Made by a program: the position numbers and the translations under genes
Shown here: positions 31,239 to 40,278 of the stretch, piece by piece
Layout of the letters: each line of letters starts with the position of its first letter
Numbering within the stretch: position 1 is the stretch's first letter
Notes under the pieces: model-generated
Databases searched by the model: none
What the model was told of the DNA's origin: nothing
The model's input: the letters and a program-made list of their open reading frames with translations, nothing else
Source: Lutibacter sp.
Lineage (GTDB): Bacteria > Bacteroidota > Bacteroidia > Flavobacteriales > Flavobacteriaceae
Length of the DNA: 64,000 bases
Direction: 5' to 3'
NCBI GenBank assembly: GCA_002733665.1
Contig: NVWM01000027.1
Location: forward strand, 1-64,000

Positions 31239-33047
31239 ATGAAAAAAATAATTTTATCAGCACTAATAATCACAGTATTATTTAGTTGCAAAACAGATGC
31301 TAAAGTTGAGAATCAAACAAAAAAAGATGCTCAAGCATTTTTAGATGTTTATTCAGATACTTATAAAAACTTATATTATACATCTGCAGAGGCAGAATGG
31401 GCAGCAAACACTCATATTGTAGAGGGAGACACGCTAAATGCTTACAATGTTCAAAAAGCAAATGAAGCATACGCAACATTTACTGGGAGTAAAGAAGTAA
31501 TTGAAAAAACGCGAGATTTTCTTAAGGAAAAAGATCAATTAGATTTAGTTCAAGTTCGTCAATTAGAGAATATTTTATATAGTGCAGCTAATAATCCTGA
31601 AACAGTATCGGAAATTGTAAAAAAACGTATTGCAGCAGAAACAGCACAAAACGAAACATTATTTGGATTCGATTTTAAGGTTGATGGAAAATCGGTTTCA
31701 ACAGGAGATATTGATGGCATTTTAAGAGAATCAAACAATGAAAAAGAACGTTTAAAAAACTGGGAAGCATCAAAAGAAGTTGGTACAACTTTAAAAGGTG
31801 GACTTGAAAATTTAGTCAGTCTCCGTAATAAAACAGTACAAGCTTTAGGGTATGATGATTACTTCTCTTACCAAGTTTCTGATTATGGGATGAATCGTGG
31901 TGAGATGATGACTGAAATGAAAAAAACGGTTCAAGAAGTGTGGCCTTTATATCGTGAGTTACATACTTGGGCACGTTATAATTTGTCTAAAAAATATAAT
32001 GCTGAAGTTCCAGAATACCTTCCAGCACATTGGTTACCAAATCGTTGGGGACAAGATTGGAGTGCTCTTGTAAATGTTGAAGGACTTGACTTAGACGCAG
32101 CACTAAAAGATAAAGATCCAGAATGGATTGTAAAAGAAGGTGAGGATTTCTTTGTAAGTATTGGTTTCGATCCGTTACCAAAGAGTTTTTACGAAAAATC
32201 TAGTATGTATCCACTTCCAGAAGGTGCAGATTATAAAAAAAACAATCATGCTTCTGCTTGGCACATGAATTTAGAGAACGACTTACGCTGCTTGATGAGT
32301 ATTGAACCGACAGCAGATTATTACGAAACTATTCACCACGAATTAGGGCATATTTATTACTATCAAGCTTATACAAACCCTGACGTTCCACCATTATTAA
32401 GAGGCGGAGCAAATAGAGGTTATCATGAAGCTATTGGTAGTTTATTAGGATTTGCAGCAATGCAAAAACCGTTTTTAGCAGCAAAAGGACTTGTTGATGA
32501 AAATGCTAAAGTTGACGAAACTCAAAAATTACTAAAAGAGGCTTTAAGTAATATCGTTTTCTTACCGTTTGCAGCAGGAGTTATGAGTGAATTTGAAAAT
32601 TCTTTATATGCTGAAAACTTACCTAAAGATGAGTACAATAAAAAATGGTGGGAATTAGCAAAAAAATATCAAGGGATGGTTCCACCTACCGAAAGAGGTG
32701 AAGAGTTTTGCGATGCCGCTTCTAAAACACATATTAATAATGATGCTGCACAATATTATGATTATGCCATTTCGTATATTCTATTATTTCAATTTCACGA
32801 TCATATTGCAAAAAACATCTTAAAACAAGATCCTCACGCTACTAATTATTTTGGAAGCAAAGAAGTTGGAAGTTTCTTACACGGAATCTTAAAGCAAGGT
32901 GCAAATTGTGATTGGAATGAAGTCTTAAAAGAAAACCTTGGCAGCGGAATGAGCGCTAAACCAATGCTTGATTATTTTGAGCCATTAATGGTATATCTAA
33001 AAGAACAAAACAAAGGAAGAACACATACATTGCCAGAGAAAATGTAA
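31239..33047 (+). CDS. M2-family peptidyl-dipeptidase (angiotensin-converting-enzyme-like) lipoprotein
   Basis: 602 residues with lipoprotein signal MKKIILSALIITVLFSC. The zinc site HHELGH places His367, Glu368 and His371, and the third ligand Glu is in NRGYHEAIGS (about residue 395). ASAWHMN before the zinc site, FLPFAAGVMSEFENSLY, and a C-terminal FQFHDHIAKNIL are family features. M2 enzymes release dipeptides from peptide C-termini; the lipid anchor puts it in the periplasm or on the outer membrane, for peptide scavenging. A TATATTTA sequence (31203-31210) may serve as the -7 box. A terminator follows. Confidence 0.92.
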   Translation: MKKIILSALIITVLFSCKTDAKVENQTKKDAQAFLDVYSDTYKNLYYTSAEAEWAANTHIVEGDTLNAYNVQKANEAYATFTGSKEVIEKTRDFLKEKDQLDLVQVRQLENILYSAANNPETVSEIVKKRIAAETAQNETLFGFDFKVDGKSVSTGDIDGILRESNNEKERLKNWEASKEVGTTLKGGLENLVSLRNKTVQALGYDDYFSYQVSDYGMNRGEMMTEMKKTVQEVWPLYRELHTWARYNLSKKYNAEVPEYLPAHWLPNRWGQDWSALVNVEGLDLDAALKDKDPEWIVKEGEDFFVSIGFDPLPKSFYEKSSMYPLPEGADYKKNNHASAWHMNLENDLRCLMSIEPTADYYETIHHELGHIYYYQAYTNPDVPPLLRGGANRGYHEAIGSLLGFAAMQKPFLAAKGLVDENAKVDETQKLLKEALSNIVFLPFAAGVMSEFENSLYAENLPKDEYNKKWWELAKKYQGMVPPTERGEEFCDAASKTHINNDAAQYYDYAISYILLFQFHDHIAKNILKQDPHATNYFGSKEVGSFLHGILKQGANCDWNEVLKENLGSGMSAKPMLDYFEPLMVYLKEQNKGRTHTLPEKM

Positions 33048-33062
33048 TACCTTTTATAAACT

Positions 33063-33090
33063 AAAAAATCCCGCAATTGCGGGATTTTTT
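33063..33090 (+). terminator. Intrinsic terminator after the M2 peptidase gene
   Basis: AAAAAATCCCGCA and its perfect complement TGCGGGATTTTTT around a tiny AT loop. Symmetric A and T runs make it able to act for both the M2 peptidase and the convergent trxB. Confidence 0.9.
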
Positions 33091-33091
33091 A

Positions 33092-33118
33092 TGGATTCCC
33101 ATTTTCATGGGAATGACA
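33092..33118. repeat. Short hairpin repeat with AATGACA end
   Basis: TGGATTCCCATTTTCATGGG then AATGACA; CCCAT/ATGGG hairpin with the same end as the other interspersed elements. Confidence 0.55.
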
Positions 33119-33119
33119 T

Positions 33120-34067
33120 TTATTCTAAGGCTCCAAGATAACGTTCAGAATCTAAAGCAGCCATACAACCAGTTCCAGCAGCAGTTACTGCTTGCCTATA
33201 CTCTTTATCTTGCACATCACCTGCAGCAAAAACTCCAGGTAAATTTGTCTTAGTTGACTTTCCTTTAGTTATCAAGTAACCAACTTCATCCATATCTAAA
33301 ACTCCTTTAAATATTTCTGTATTTGGTTTATGACCAATAGCGATAAAAACTCCCATTACTGGAATTTCAGTTTTCTCTTTTGTTTGATTATTAACAATCC
33401 TAACACCATCAACAACATTATCTCCAATCACCTCATCCAATTCAGTATTATATAAAACAGTGATATTTTTAGTCTTCTCAACTCTATGTTGCATTGCTTT
33501 TGATGCACGCATAAAATCTTTACGTACAAGCATTGTTACATTTTTACAAATATTTGCTAAATATGTAGCCTCTTCTGCTGCCGTGTCTCCTGCTCCTACA
33601 ACTACTACATCATGTCCTTTATAGAAAAACCCATCACAAGTAGCACATGCTGATACTCCTCCTCCAATTAGGCGTTGCTCACTTTCAAGACCTAAATATT
33701 TTGCAGTTGCTCCTGTAGAAATGATTACTGTTTCTGCTTCAACATCTTTTGAACCATCAACAATCACTTTATGGATTCCTCCAACTTTATCACTAAAGTT
33801 AACTTTAGTAACCATTCCAAATCTAACTTCAGTTCCAAAACGTTCTGCTTGATTTTTAAAATCCTCCATCATCATTGTACCATCCGTTCCTTTTGGATAT
33901 CCAGGATAATTATCAACTTCTGTAGTTGTTGTAAGTTGACCTCCCATTTGCATTCCTGTATACATAATTGGCTTTAAATCCGCACGAGCTGCATAAATTG
34001 CAGCTGCATATCCTGCTGGTCCTGAACCAATAATTAAACATTTTATTCTTTCAATAGTATCTGCCAT
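33120..34067 (-). CDS. trxB: Thioredoxin reductase
   Basis: 315 residues from the ATG at 34067; an upstream ATG would add only MWCNKKKI, which is not conserved. A homodimeric FAD enzyme that passes electrons from NADPH to thioredoxin. FAD-binding GSGPAGYAAAIYAARA, redox disulfide CATC in ACATCDGFF, NADPH-binding GAGDTAAEEATYLA and C-terminal FAAGDVQDKEYRQAVTAAG are all present. CAAAAATA at 34089-34096 (TATTTTTG on the coding strand) may be its -7 box. It stands alone, convergent with the M2 peptidase gene. Confidence 0.97.
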   Translation of the reverse strand: MADTIERIKCLIIGSGPAGYAAAIYAARADLKPIMYTGMQMGGQLTTTTEVDNYPGYPKGTDGTMMMEDFKNQAERFGTEVRFGMVTKVNFSDKVGGIHKVIVDGSKDVEAETVIISTGATAKYLGLESEQRLIGGGVSACATCDGFFYKGHDVVVVGAGDTAAEEATYLANICKNVTMLVRKDFMRASKAMQHRVEKTKNITVLYNTELDEVIGDNVVDGVRIVNNQTKEKTEIPVMGVFIAIGHKPNTEIFKGVLDMDEVGYLITKGKSTKTNLPGVFAAGDVQDKEYRQAVTAAGTGCMAALDSERYLGALE

Positions 34068-34212
34068 AATTTTCTTTTTATTACACCACAAAAATATAAT
34101 ATTTTAATTTCTGTAATTATAAATGTTCATAAATTTTAATAATACAAACATCATTGTTTATAATTTGCCATTTAGTCGAAATAAAACCTTATGATTACAA
34201 ACCCAAAAACAG

Positions 34213-34220
34213 TATATTTG
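34213..34220 (+). promoter_or_regulatory. Predicted -7 box of the haloperoxidase-like gene
   Basis: TATATTTG matches TAnnTTTG 26 bases upstream of the ATG; the corresponding upstream box is poor (TTATG). Confidence 0.45.
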
Positions 34221-34246
34221 TCAGATATAATTATAAATAACAACAC

Positions 34247-36526
34247 ATGAAGAAACAACTACTCTCATTACTTCTTATTTTACTTTCTATTTTTTCTTTC
34301 TCTCAACACTCCGTAGCAAGACAATGGAATGAAATTTTATTAGAATCTATCAGAAAAGATTTTGCAAGACCTACTGTACATGCACGTAATTTATTTCACA
34401 TATCACTAGCAATGTATGACGTTTGGGCTGTTTACGACTATGAAGCAAAGCCTATCTTTTTAGGAAACACTTTAGGCGATTACACTTGCAACTTTGATGG
34501 AATCTCAACACCTATAAATATTCAAGAAGCACAAGAAGAAGCAATGAGTTATGCTGCTTATCGACTACTAAGCCACCGTTTTCAATACTCACCAAATGTA
34601 TTAGAACTACAAACAATGTATGATGAGTTCTTTTTAGAAATCAGTTGTGACAAAAATTTTACTTCAACAGATTATTCAAATGGCTCTGCTGCTGCACTTG
34701 GTAATTATATTGCCGAACAGTTGATTTTGTTTGGGCTTCAAGATGGCGCTAATGAGCAAAATTTATACGAAAACACATCTTATCAACCAATAAATCCATC
34801 ACTGGTTATAGACCTTCCTGGAAACCCAAATATTGTAGATCCAAATCGATGGCAACCTTTAACTTTAGATATATATATTGACCAAAGTGGAAATGTAATC
34901 CCATTAAATACTCCAGAATTTTTAAGTCCAGAATGGGGAGAAGTTGTGCCGTTTTCTTTAAATCCTGATGAAGCCACTATTACAAATGTAAATGGTTATG
35001 ATTATTGGGTATATGAAGATCCTGGAACTCCTCCTTATATTCAAAATGACACTTCTACTTCTGGAATTGACGATCCATATAAATGGGGATTTGCATTAGT
35101 TTCTGCATGGTCTTCTCATCTTGACCCTCAAGACGAAACAATGGTTGACATTTCTCCTGCTACAATTGGAAATATTCAAGAATTTCCAGAAACTTTTGAA
35201 GAGTACAAAGCGTTTTATGATATAGAAAATGGTGGTGATGCAAGTAGTGGATATGAAATAAATCCTTCAACAGGAAATCCATATTCACCACAAATAGTTA
35301 AACGAGCAGATTACGCTCGTGTTTTGGCAGAATTTTGGGCAGATGGCCCAGATTCTGAAACACCTCCAGGACATTGGTTTACAATATTAAACTATGTGAA
35401 TGACAATCCATTACTTATCAAAAAGTTTAATGGAAAAGGCGATGAATTATCCGATTTAGAATGGGACGTAAAATCATACATTACATTAGCAGGAACTTTA
35501 CATGATGTCGCTATTTCTTCTTGGGGAATAAAAGGATATTACGATTATATACGACCTGTTTCTGCAATTAGATATATGGCAGATAAAGGTCAAAGTACCG
35601 ATTCAAGTTTATCAAATTATAATCCTGAAGGAATTCCCTTAATTCCAAACTTTATTGAAGTTGTAGAAAATGGAGATGTATTGGCAGGAACTAATAATGA
35701 ACATGTTGGAAAAATAAAATTATATGCTTGGAAAGGTCCAACATTTATTATGAATCCTGATACAGATATTGCAGGTGTTGATTGGATATTAGCCGAAAAC
35801 TGGATGCCATATCAACGTGCATCTTTTGTTACTCCTCCTTTTGCAGGTTATGTTTCAGGACATTCGACTTTTTCGAGAGCAGCAGCTGAAGTATTAACAT
35901 TATTAACTGGTGACTCTTATTTTCCTGGAGGAATGGGAACTTTTGATGCCAATCAAAATGAATTTTTAGTTTTTGAAGAAGGACCTACTGAAAATTTAGT
36001 TTTGCAATGGGCAAGATATCAAGATGCATCTGACCAATGTAGTCTGTCAAGAATTTGGGGAGGAATTCACCCTCCTGCTGATGATATTCCAGGAAGAATA
36101 ATTGGAAAAAAAATAGGCGTTGATGCGTTTCATTTTGCGAAAAATTATTTTTATGCTGATAATGATAATGATGGCTATTATTCTTTTGAAGATTGCGATG
36201 ATAACAACAGTTTAATTCATCCAAATGGAATAGAAATATCAAGCAACTCAATTGATGAAGACTGTAACGGTGAGGATTTAGATTTCGCAGTTACAATATA
36301 TCCAAATCCAATAAACGACATCTTAAGATTTTATATTACAGATGAAAGTAGTGTAACCCTTACTATTTATAATATTACAGGAGCAACCATTCTTCAGAAA
36401 AGAATTGACATTCAAGACTATTATGGTGAAGTTCAATTATCAGAACTTTCATCAGGTATTTATATCTTTGAAATCATGAATGAACTTAATGAAAAAATAT
36501 TACTTCAAAAAATTATAAAAAACTAA
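34247..36526 (+). CDS. T9SS-exported vanadium haloperoxidase/PAP2-family protein with calcium-like repeat
   Basis: 759 residues with signal MKKQLLSLLLILLSIFSFSQ. The vanadate/phosphate pocket shared by haloperoxidases and acid phosphatases is complete: KGYYDYIRP (Lys429 to Pro437), VSGHS (about 535) and SRIWGGIHPPAD (about 600-611). The DNDNDGYYSFEDCDDNNS region, with NSIDEDCNGEDL (about 635-675), is the MopE-type putative metal-binding motif. A type A T9SS sorting domain ends the protein (TIYPNPINDILRF, YNITGATIL, LSSGIYIFEI). It is therefore exported and attached to the surface. Whether it halogenates or dephosphorylates cannot be told from sequence. Single gene, followed by the tRNA. Confidence 0.88.
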   Translation: MKKQLLSLLLILLSIFSFSQHSVARQWNEILLESIRKDFARPTVHARNLFHISLAMYDVWAVYDYEAKPIFLGNTLGDYTCNFDGISTPINIQEAQEEAMSYAAYRLLSHRFQYSPNVLELQTMYDEFFLEISCDKNFTSTDYSNGSAAALGNYIAEQLILFGLQDGANEQNLYENTSYQPINPSLVIDLPGNPNIVDPNRWQPLTLDIYIDQSGNVIPLNTPEFLSPEWGEVVPFSLNPDEATITNVNGYDYWVYEDPGTPPYIQNDTSTSGIDDPYKWGFALVSAWSSHLDPQDETMVDISPATIGNIQEFPETFEEYKAFYDIENGGDASSGYEINPSTGNPYSPQIVKRADYARVLAEFWADGPDSETPPGHWFTILNYVNDNPLLIKKFNGKGDELSDLEWDVKSYITLAGTLHDVAISSWGIKGYYDYIRPVSAIRYMADKGQSTDSSLSNYNPEGIPLIPNFIEVVENGDVLAGTNNEHVGKIKLYAWKGPTFIMNPDTDIAGVDWILAENWMPYQRASFVTPPFAGYVSGHSTFSRAAAEVLTLLTGDSYFPGGMGTFDANQNEFLVFEEGPTENLVLQWARYQDASDQCSLSRIWGGIHPPADDIPGRIIGKKIGVDAFHFAKNYFYADNDNDGYYSFEDCDDNNSLIHPNGIEISSNSIDEDCNGEDLDFAVTIYPNPINDILRFYITDESSVTLTIYNITGATILQKRIDIQDYYGEVQLSELSSGIYIFEIMNELNEKILLQKIIKN

Positions 36527-36549
36527 AGTTTTATTTGTTTAATAATGAC

Positions 36550-36579
36550 TTGGCAAATAGATATTAAATTATATATTTG
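36550..36579 (+). promoter_or_regulatory. Predicted tRNA-Pro promoter
   Basis: TTG (36550-36552), 19-base spacer, TATATTTG (36572-36579). It lies 15 bases upstream of the mature tRNA end. Confidence 0.7.
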
Positions 36580-36594
36580 CAGTCCGAAAAACTT

Positions 36595-36672
36595 CGGGGT
36601 GTAGCGTAGCCCGGTCATCGCGCCTCGTTTGGGACGAGGAGGTCGCAGGTTCGAATCCTGCCACCCCGACCA
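36595..36672 (+). tRNA. tRNA-Pro (TGG anticodon), CCA encoded
   Basis: 78 bases folding as a cloverleaf: acceptor CGGGGTG/CACCCCG, anticodon arm CCTCG-TTTGGGA-CGAGG with TGG, T arm GCAGG-TTCGAAT-CCTGC, discriminator A and an encoded CCA. It reads the CCN proline codons, CCA best. Confidence 0.97.
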
Positions 36673-36677
36673 ATTAA

Positions 36678-36708
36678 AACTTTTCACAATTGTGGAAAGT
36701 TTTTTTTG
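36678..36708 (+). terminator. Terminator of the tRNA-Pro transcript
   Basis: AACTTTTCACAATTGTGGAA, then AGTTTTTTTT; the stem AACTTTTCACA/TGTGGAAAGTT is followed by a T run just after the CCA end. Confidence 0.85.
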
Positions 36709-36740
36709 TTTTTAATATCTAAAACATGGTTTAAGTTCGC

Positions 36741-36771
36741 TTGTTATACATCAAAAATAAAAGTAACTTTG
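36741..36771 (+). promoter_or_regulatory. Predicted hut operon promoter
   Basis: TTG (36741-36743), 20-base spacer, TAACTTTG (36764-36771), 17 bases upstream of the hutH ATG. Confidence 0.7.
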
Positions 36772-36788
36772 TGAAAAATCAAATTTAG

Positions 36789-38279
36789 ATGTTTAAATAC
36801 GGAATTGATAAACTTACAATTAATAAAGTTATTGCCATTTCAAAAGGGAAACTTAAAGCAGTTTTAACCGAAGAATCCATTTCAAAAGTAAATAGTTGTA
36901 GGAAAAAAGTTGAGAAAATTGCAAGTTCTGACAAAGCAGTTTATGGTATTAATACTGGTTTTGGTCCATTATGTGATGTTCAAATATCTCCTGAAGAAAC
37001 TAGTAAACTTCAAGAGAATTTACTAATAACACATGCTGTTGGAGTTGGGAATTCTATTGATAAAGAGTTGTCTAGGATTATGATGATTTGTAAAGTACAT
37101 GCTTTATGTCAAGGGTTTTCTGGTATTCGATTAAAGGTGATTGAACGGATTATTCATTTTATTGAAAACGATTTGATTCCTGTTGTTCCTGAACAAGGAT
37201 CTGTCGGTGCTTCCGGAGATTTAGCACCTTTATCACATCTTTTTTTACCATTATTAGGCGAAGGGGAATTTTGGAGAGGAAAGGAAATTATTTCTGCAAA
37301 AAAAGTATTAGAAAAACACAACTTACAACCAATCCAACTACAAGCAAAAGAAGGCTTGGCACTTATTAATGGAACACAATTTATTTTAGCACATGCAATA
37401 ATTGGTCTTCATAAGATGAAATATTTATTGGATTTAGCAGATGTTGCTGGAGCAATGAGTATTGAAGGATATCAAGGAAGTGAATCGCCATTTAAAAAAG
37501 AACTACATACTATTCGTCCGTTTAAAGGGACACAAAAAGTTGCAAAACGAATGCGTATGTTATTCAGCAATTCAAAAAACATCAAATCGCATATTGATTG
37601 CGTGCGCGTTCAAGATCCATATTCAATGCGATGTATACCACAAGTGCACGGAGCATCTAGAAACGCTTATTATCACTTAAAAAAATTGGCGACTATAGAA
37701 ATGAACTCCGTAACCGACAATCCAATTGTGCTAAGTGATACAGAAGCAATTTCTGGAGGGAATTTTCACGGACAACCATTGGCAATGGCACTTGATTATG
37801 GTTCAATTGCAGCATCAGAATTAGGAAATATTTCTGACCGAAGATGTTATTTATTATTAGAAGGAAAATTTGGATTACCTCGTTTATTAACTGAAAGTGG
37901 TGGATTAAATTCAGGATTTATGATTCCGCAATATACAACCGCAGCATTAGTAACAGAGAACAAATCACTTTGCTTCCCTCCTTCTGCAGATAGTATTCCT
38001 ACCTCTCTTGGACAAGAAGACCATGTCTCTATGGGAAGTATTTCTGGTCGACAATTCAATCAAATATTAGGAAATATTGAAAAAATCTTGGCAATAGAAT
38101 TAATGTATGCAGCACAAGCAATAGAATTTAGAAGGCCAAATAGTTTTTCTAAAATTATTGTAGAAAATTTTAAAATTATCCGAAGTAAAGTTGACAAATT
38201 AGAAGACGATAGAATTTTAAAAGACGACATAAACAATATGATTCAACTTGTTAAAAACCAATCTTTTATTGTGAAATAA
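36789..38279 (+). CDS. hutH: Histidine ammonia-lyase
   Basis: 496 residues. Deaminates histidine to urocanate, the first step of histidine degradation. The Ala141-Ser142-Gly143 triad in GSVGASGDLAPL forms the MIO cofactor by self-cyclisation. YGINTGFG near the N-terminus, RVQDPYSMRCIPQVHGASR, NSVTDNPIV and GNFHGQP are conserved active-site segments. First gene of hutH-hutU-hutI; the hutU ATG begins two bases after its stop. It has a good promoter upstream. Confidence 0.97.
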   Translation: MFKYGIDKLTINKVIAISKGKLKAVLTEESISKVNSCRKKVEKIASSDKAVYGINTGFGPLCDVQISPEETSKLQENLLITHAVGVGNSIDKELSRIMMICKVHALCQGFSGIRLKVIERIIHFIENDLIPVVPEQGSVGASGDLAPLSHLFLPLLGEGEFWRGKEIISAKKVLEKHNLQPIQLQAKEGLALINGTQFILAHAIIGLHKMKYLLDLADVAGAMSIEGYQGSESPFKKELHTIRPFKGTQKVAKRMRMLFSNSKNIKSHIDCVRVQDPYSMRCIPQVHGASRNAYYHLKKLATIEMNSVTDNPIVLSDTEAISGGNFHGQPLAMALDYGSIAASELGNISDRRCYLLLEGKFGLPRLLTESGGLNSGFMIPQYTTAALVTENKSLCFPPSADSIPTSLGQEDHVSMGSISGRQFNQILGNIEKILAIELMYAAQAIEFRRPNSFSKIIVENFKIIRSKVDKLEDDRILKDDINNMIQLVKNQSFIVK

Positions 38280-38280
38280 T

Positions 38281-40278
38281 ATGACATTCAAAGAACAAAT
38301 ATTACAAGGAATACCTTCTGAGTTGCCTTCAAAAAAGAAGTATCCTACAGATGCGAATAGAGCGCCAAAACGAAAAGATATTTTATCAATTGAAGAAAAA
38401 AGATTGGCTATTCGTAATGCTCTGCGTTATTTTCCAAAACAATGGCATCAAGAATTGGCTATAGAATTTGCACAAGAATTACAAGACTTTGGACGTATTT
38501 ACATGTACCGTTTCAAACCAAGTTATGAGTTTTATGCACGTCCGATTTCTGAATATCCAGCAAAATCGACTCAAGCCGCAGCAATTATGCTGATGATTCA
38601 AAACAACTTAGATCCAGCAGTTGCACAGCATCCAGAAGAATTGATAACTTATGGTGGAAACGGAGCAGTCTTTCAAAATTGGGCACAGTATGTACTCACT
38701 ATGCAATATTTAGCAAACATTACAGATGAGCAAACATTGCATATGTATTCAGGTCATCCTATGGGATTATTTCCTTCTTCAAAAGATGCGCCGAGAGTTG
38801 TAGTTACAAACGGAATGGTGATTCCAAATTATTCGCAACCAGATGATTGGGAAAAATTTAATGCCCTTGGAGTATCGCAATATGGTCAAATGACAGCAGG
38901 ATCATTCATGTATATTGGTCCACAAGGAATTGTACATGGAACAACCATAACATTGATGAATGCATTCCGCAAAATTTTAAATTCTGATGAAACTCCAGCA
39001 GGAAAGATATTTTTAACTTCTGGATTAGGAGGCATGAGTGGCGCACAACCAAAAGCAGGAAATATTGCAGGATGTATTAGTATTTGTGCTGAAGTAAATC
39101 CAAAAGCAGCAACAAAAAGACACGAACAAGGTTGGGTTGATGTATTGATTGATTCAATCGATGAATTAGTACACCGCACAAAACAAGCACAAGAAAATAA
39201 CGAAGTAGTTTCTATAGCATTTATTGGAAATATTGTTGATGTTTGGGAACGATTTGATACAGAAAATATCTTTATTCACGTTGGTTCTGACCAGACTTCT
39301 CTTCATATTCCTTGGACTGGAGGCTATTATCCTACAGATGTTACCTATGATGAATCTAATCAATTGATCCGTGAAGAACCAGCAGTATTTAAAGAGAAAG
39401 TACAAACTACATTACGAAGACATGCTACTTCAATCAATAAGCATACAGACAAAGGAACTTATTTCTTTGACTATGGGAATGCCTTTCTACTCGAAGCATC
39501 TCGCGCTGGAGCAGATGTAATGGCAGAGAACAACATCGATTTTAAATACCCTTCCTATGTACAAGATATTTTAGGACCTATGTGCTTTGATTACGGTTTT
39601 GGTCCTTTTCGTTGGGTTTGCGCTTCAGGAAAATCAGAAGACTTAGATAAAACAGATGAAATTGCAATGGAAGTTCTTCAAAAAATAATGAAAAACTCTC
39701 CAAAGGAAATTCAGTTGCAAATGCAAGATAATATTACTTGGATAAAAGATGCAAAGAAAAATAAATTGGTTGTTGGCTCACAAGCACGAATTTTATATGC
39801 TGATGCTGAAGGACGTTCAAAAATTGCTGAAGCCTTTAATAATGCTGTAAAAAATGGAGAAATTGGCGCAGTGGTTTTAGGTCGTGATCATCATGATGTA
39901 AGTGGAACAGACTCACCATACAGAGAAACATCAAACATTTATGACGGAAGTAAATTTACCGCAGATATGGCAATTCACAACGTGATTGGAGATAGTTTTA
40001 GAGGTGCAACTTGGGTATCTATTCACAATGGCGGAGGCGTTGGTTGGGGAGAAGTAATTAATGGAGGTTTTGGAATGTTGTTAGATGGAACTGAGGAAGC
40101 AGAAATTCGATTAAAAAGTATGCTGTTTTATGATGTTAATAACGGAATCGCAAGAAGAAGTTGGGCAAGAAATGAAGGCTCTATATTTGCTATCAAACGA
40201 GAAATGGAAAGAACTCCAAATTTAAAAGTTACATTGCCAAATATTGTTAATGACGCTATTCTAAAAGATCTTTTTTAA
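38281..40278 (+). CDS. hutU: Urocanate hydratase
   Basis: 665 residues, the longer form usual in Bacteroidota and similar in size to the eukaryotic enzyme. Uses tightly bound NAD+ to hydrate urocanate to imidazolonepropionate. Segments MYSGHPMGLFPS, NGMVIPNYS, TSGLGGMSGAQPKA, NAFLLEASRAGAD and GPFRWVCASGK are recognisable, with the late GRDHHDVSGTDSPYRETSNI. The stop codon overlaps the hutI ATG (TAATG), giving translational coupling. Confidence 0.96.
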   Translation: MTFKEQILQGIPSELPSKKKYPTDANRAPKRKDILSIEEKRLAIRNALRYFPKQWHQELAIEFAQELQDFGRIYMYRFKPSYEFYARPISEYPAKSTQAAAIMLMIQNNLDPAVAQHPEELITYGGNGAVFQNWAQYVLTMQYLANITDEQTLHMYSGHPMGLFPSSKDAPRVVVTNGMVIPNYSQPDDWEKFNALGVSQYGQMTAGSFMYIGPQGIVHGTTITLMNAFRKILNSDETPAGKIFLTSGLGGMSGAQPKAGNIAGCISICAEVNPKAATKRHEQGWVDVLIDSIDELVHRTKQAQENNEVVSIAFIGNIVDVWERFDTENIFIHVGSDQTSLHIPWTGGYYPTDVTYDESNQLIREEPAVFKEKVQTTLRRHATSINKHTDKGTYFFDYGNAFLLEASRAGADVMAENNIDFKYPSYVQDILGPMCFDYGFGPFRWVCASGKSEDLDKTDEIAMEVLQKIMKNSPKEIQLQMQDNITWIKDAKKNKLVVGSQARILYADAEGRSKIAEAFNNAVKNGEIGAVVLGRDHHDVSGTDSPYRETSNIYDGSKFTADMAIHNVIGDSFRGATWVSIHNGGGVGWGEVINGGFGMLLDGTEEAEIRLKSMLFYDVNNGIARRSWARNEGSIFAIKREMERTPNLKVTLPNIVNDAILKDLF

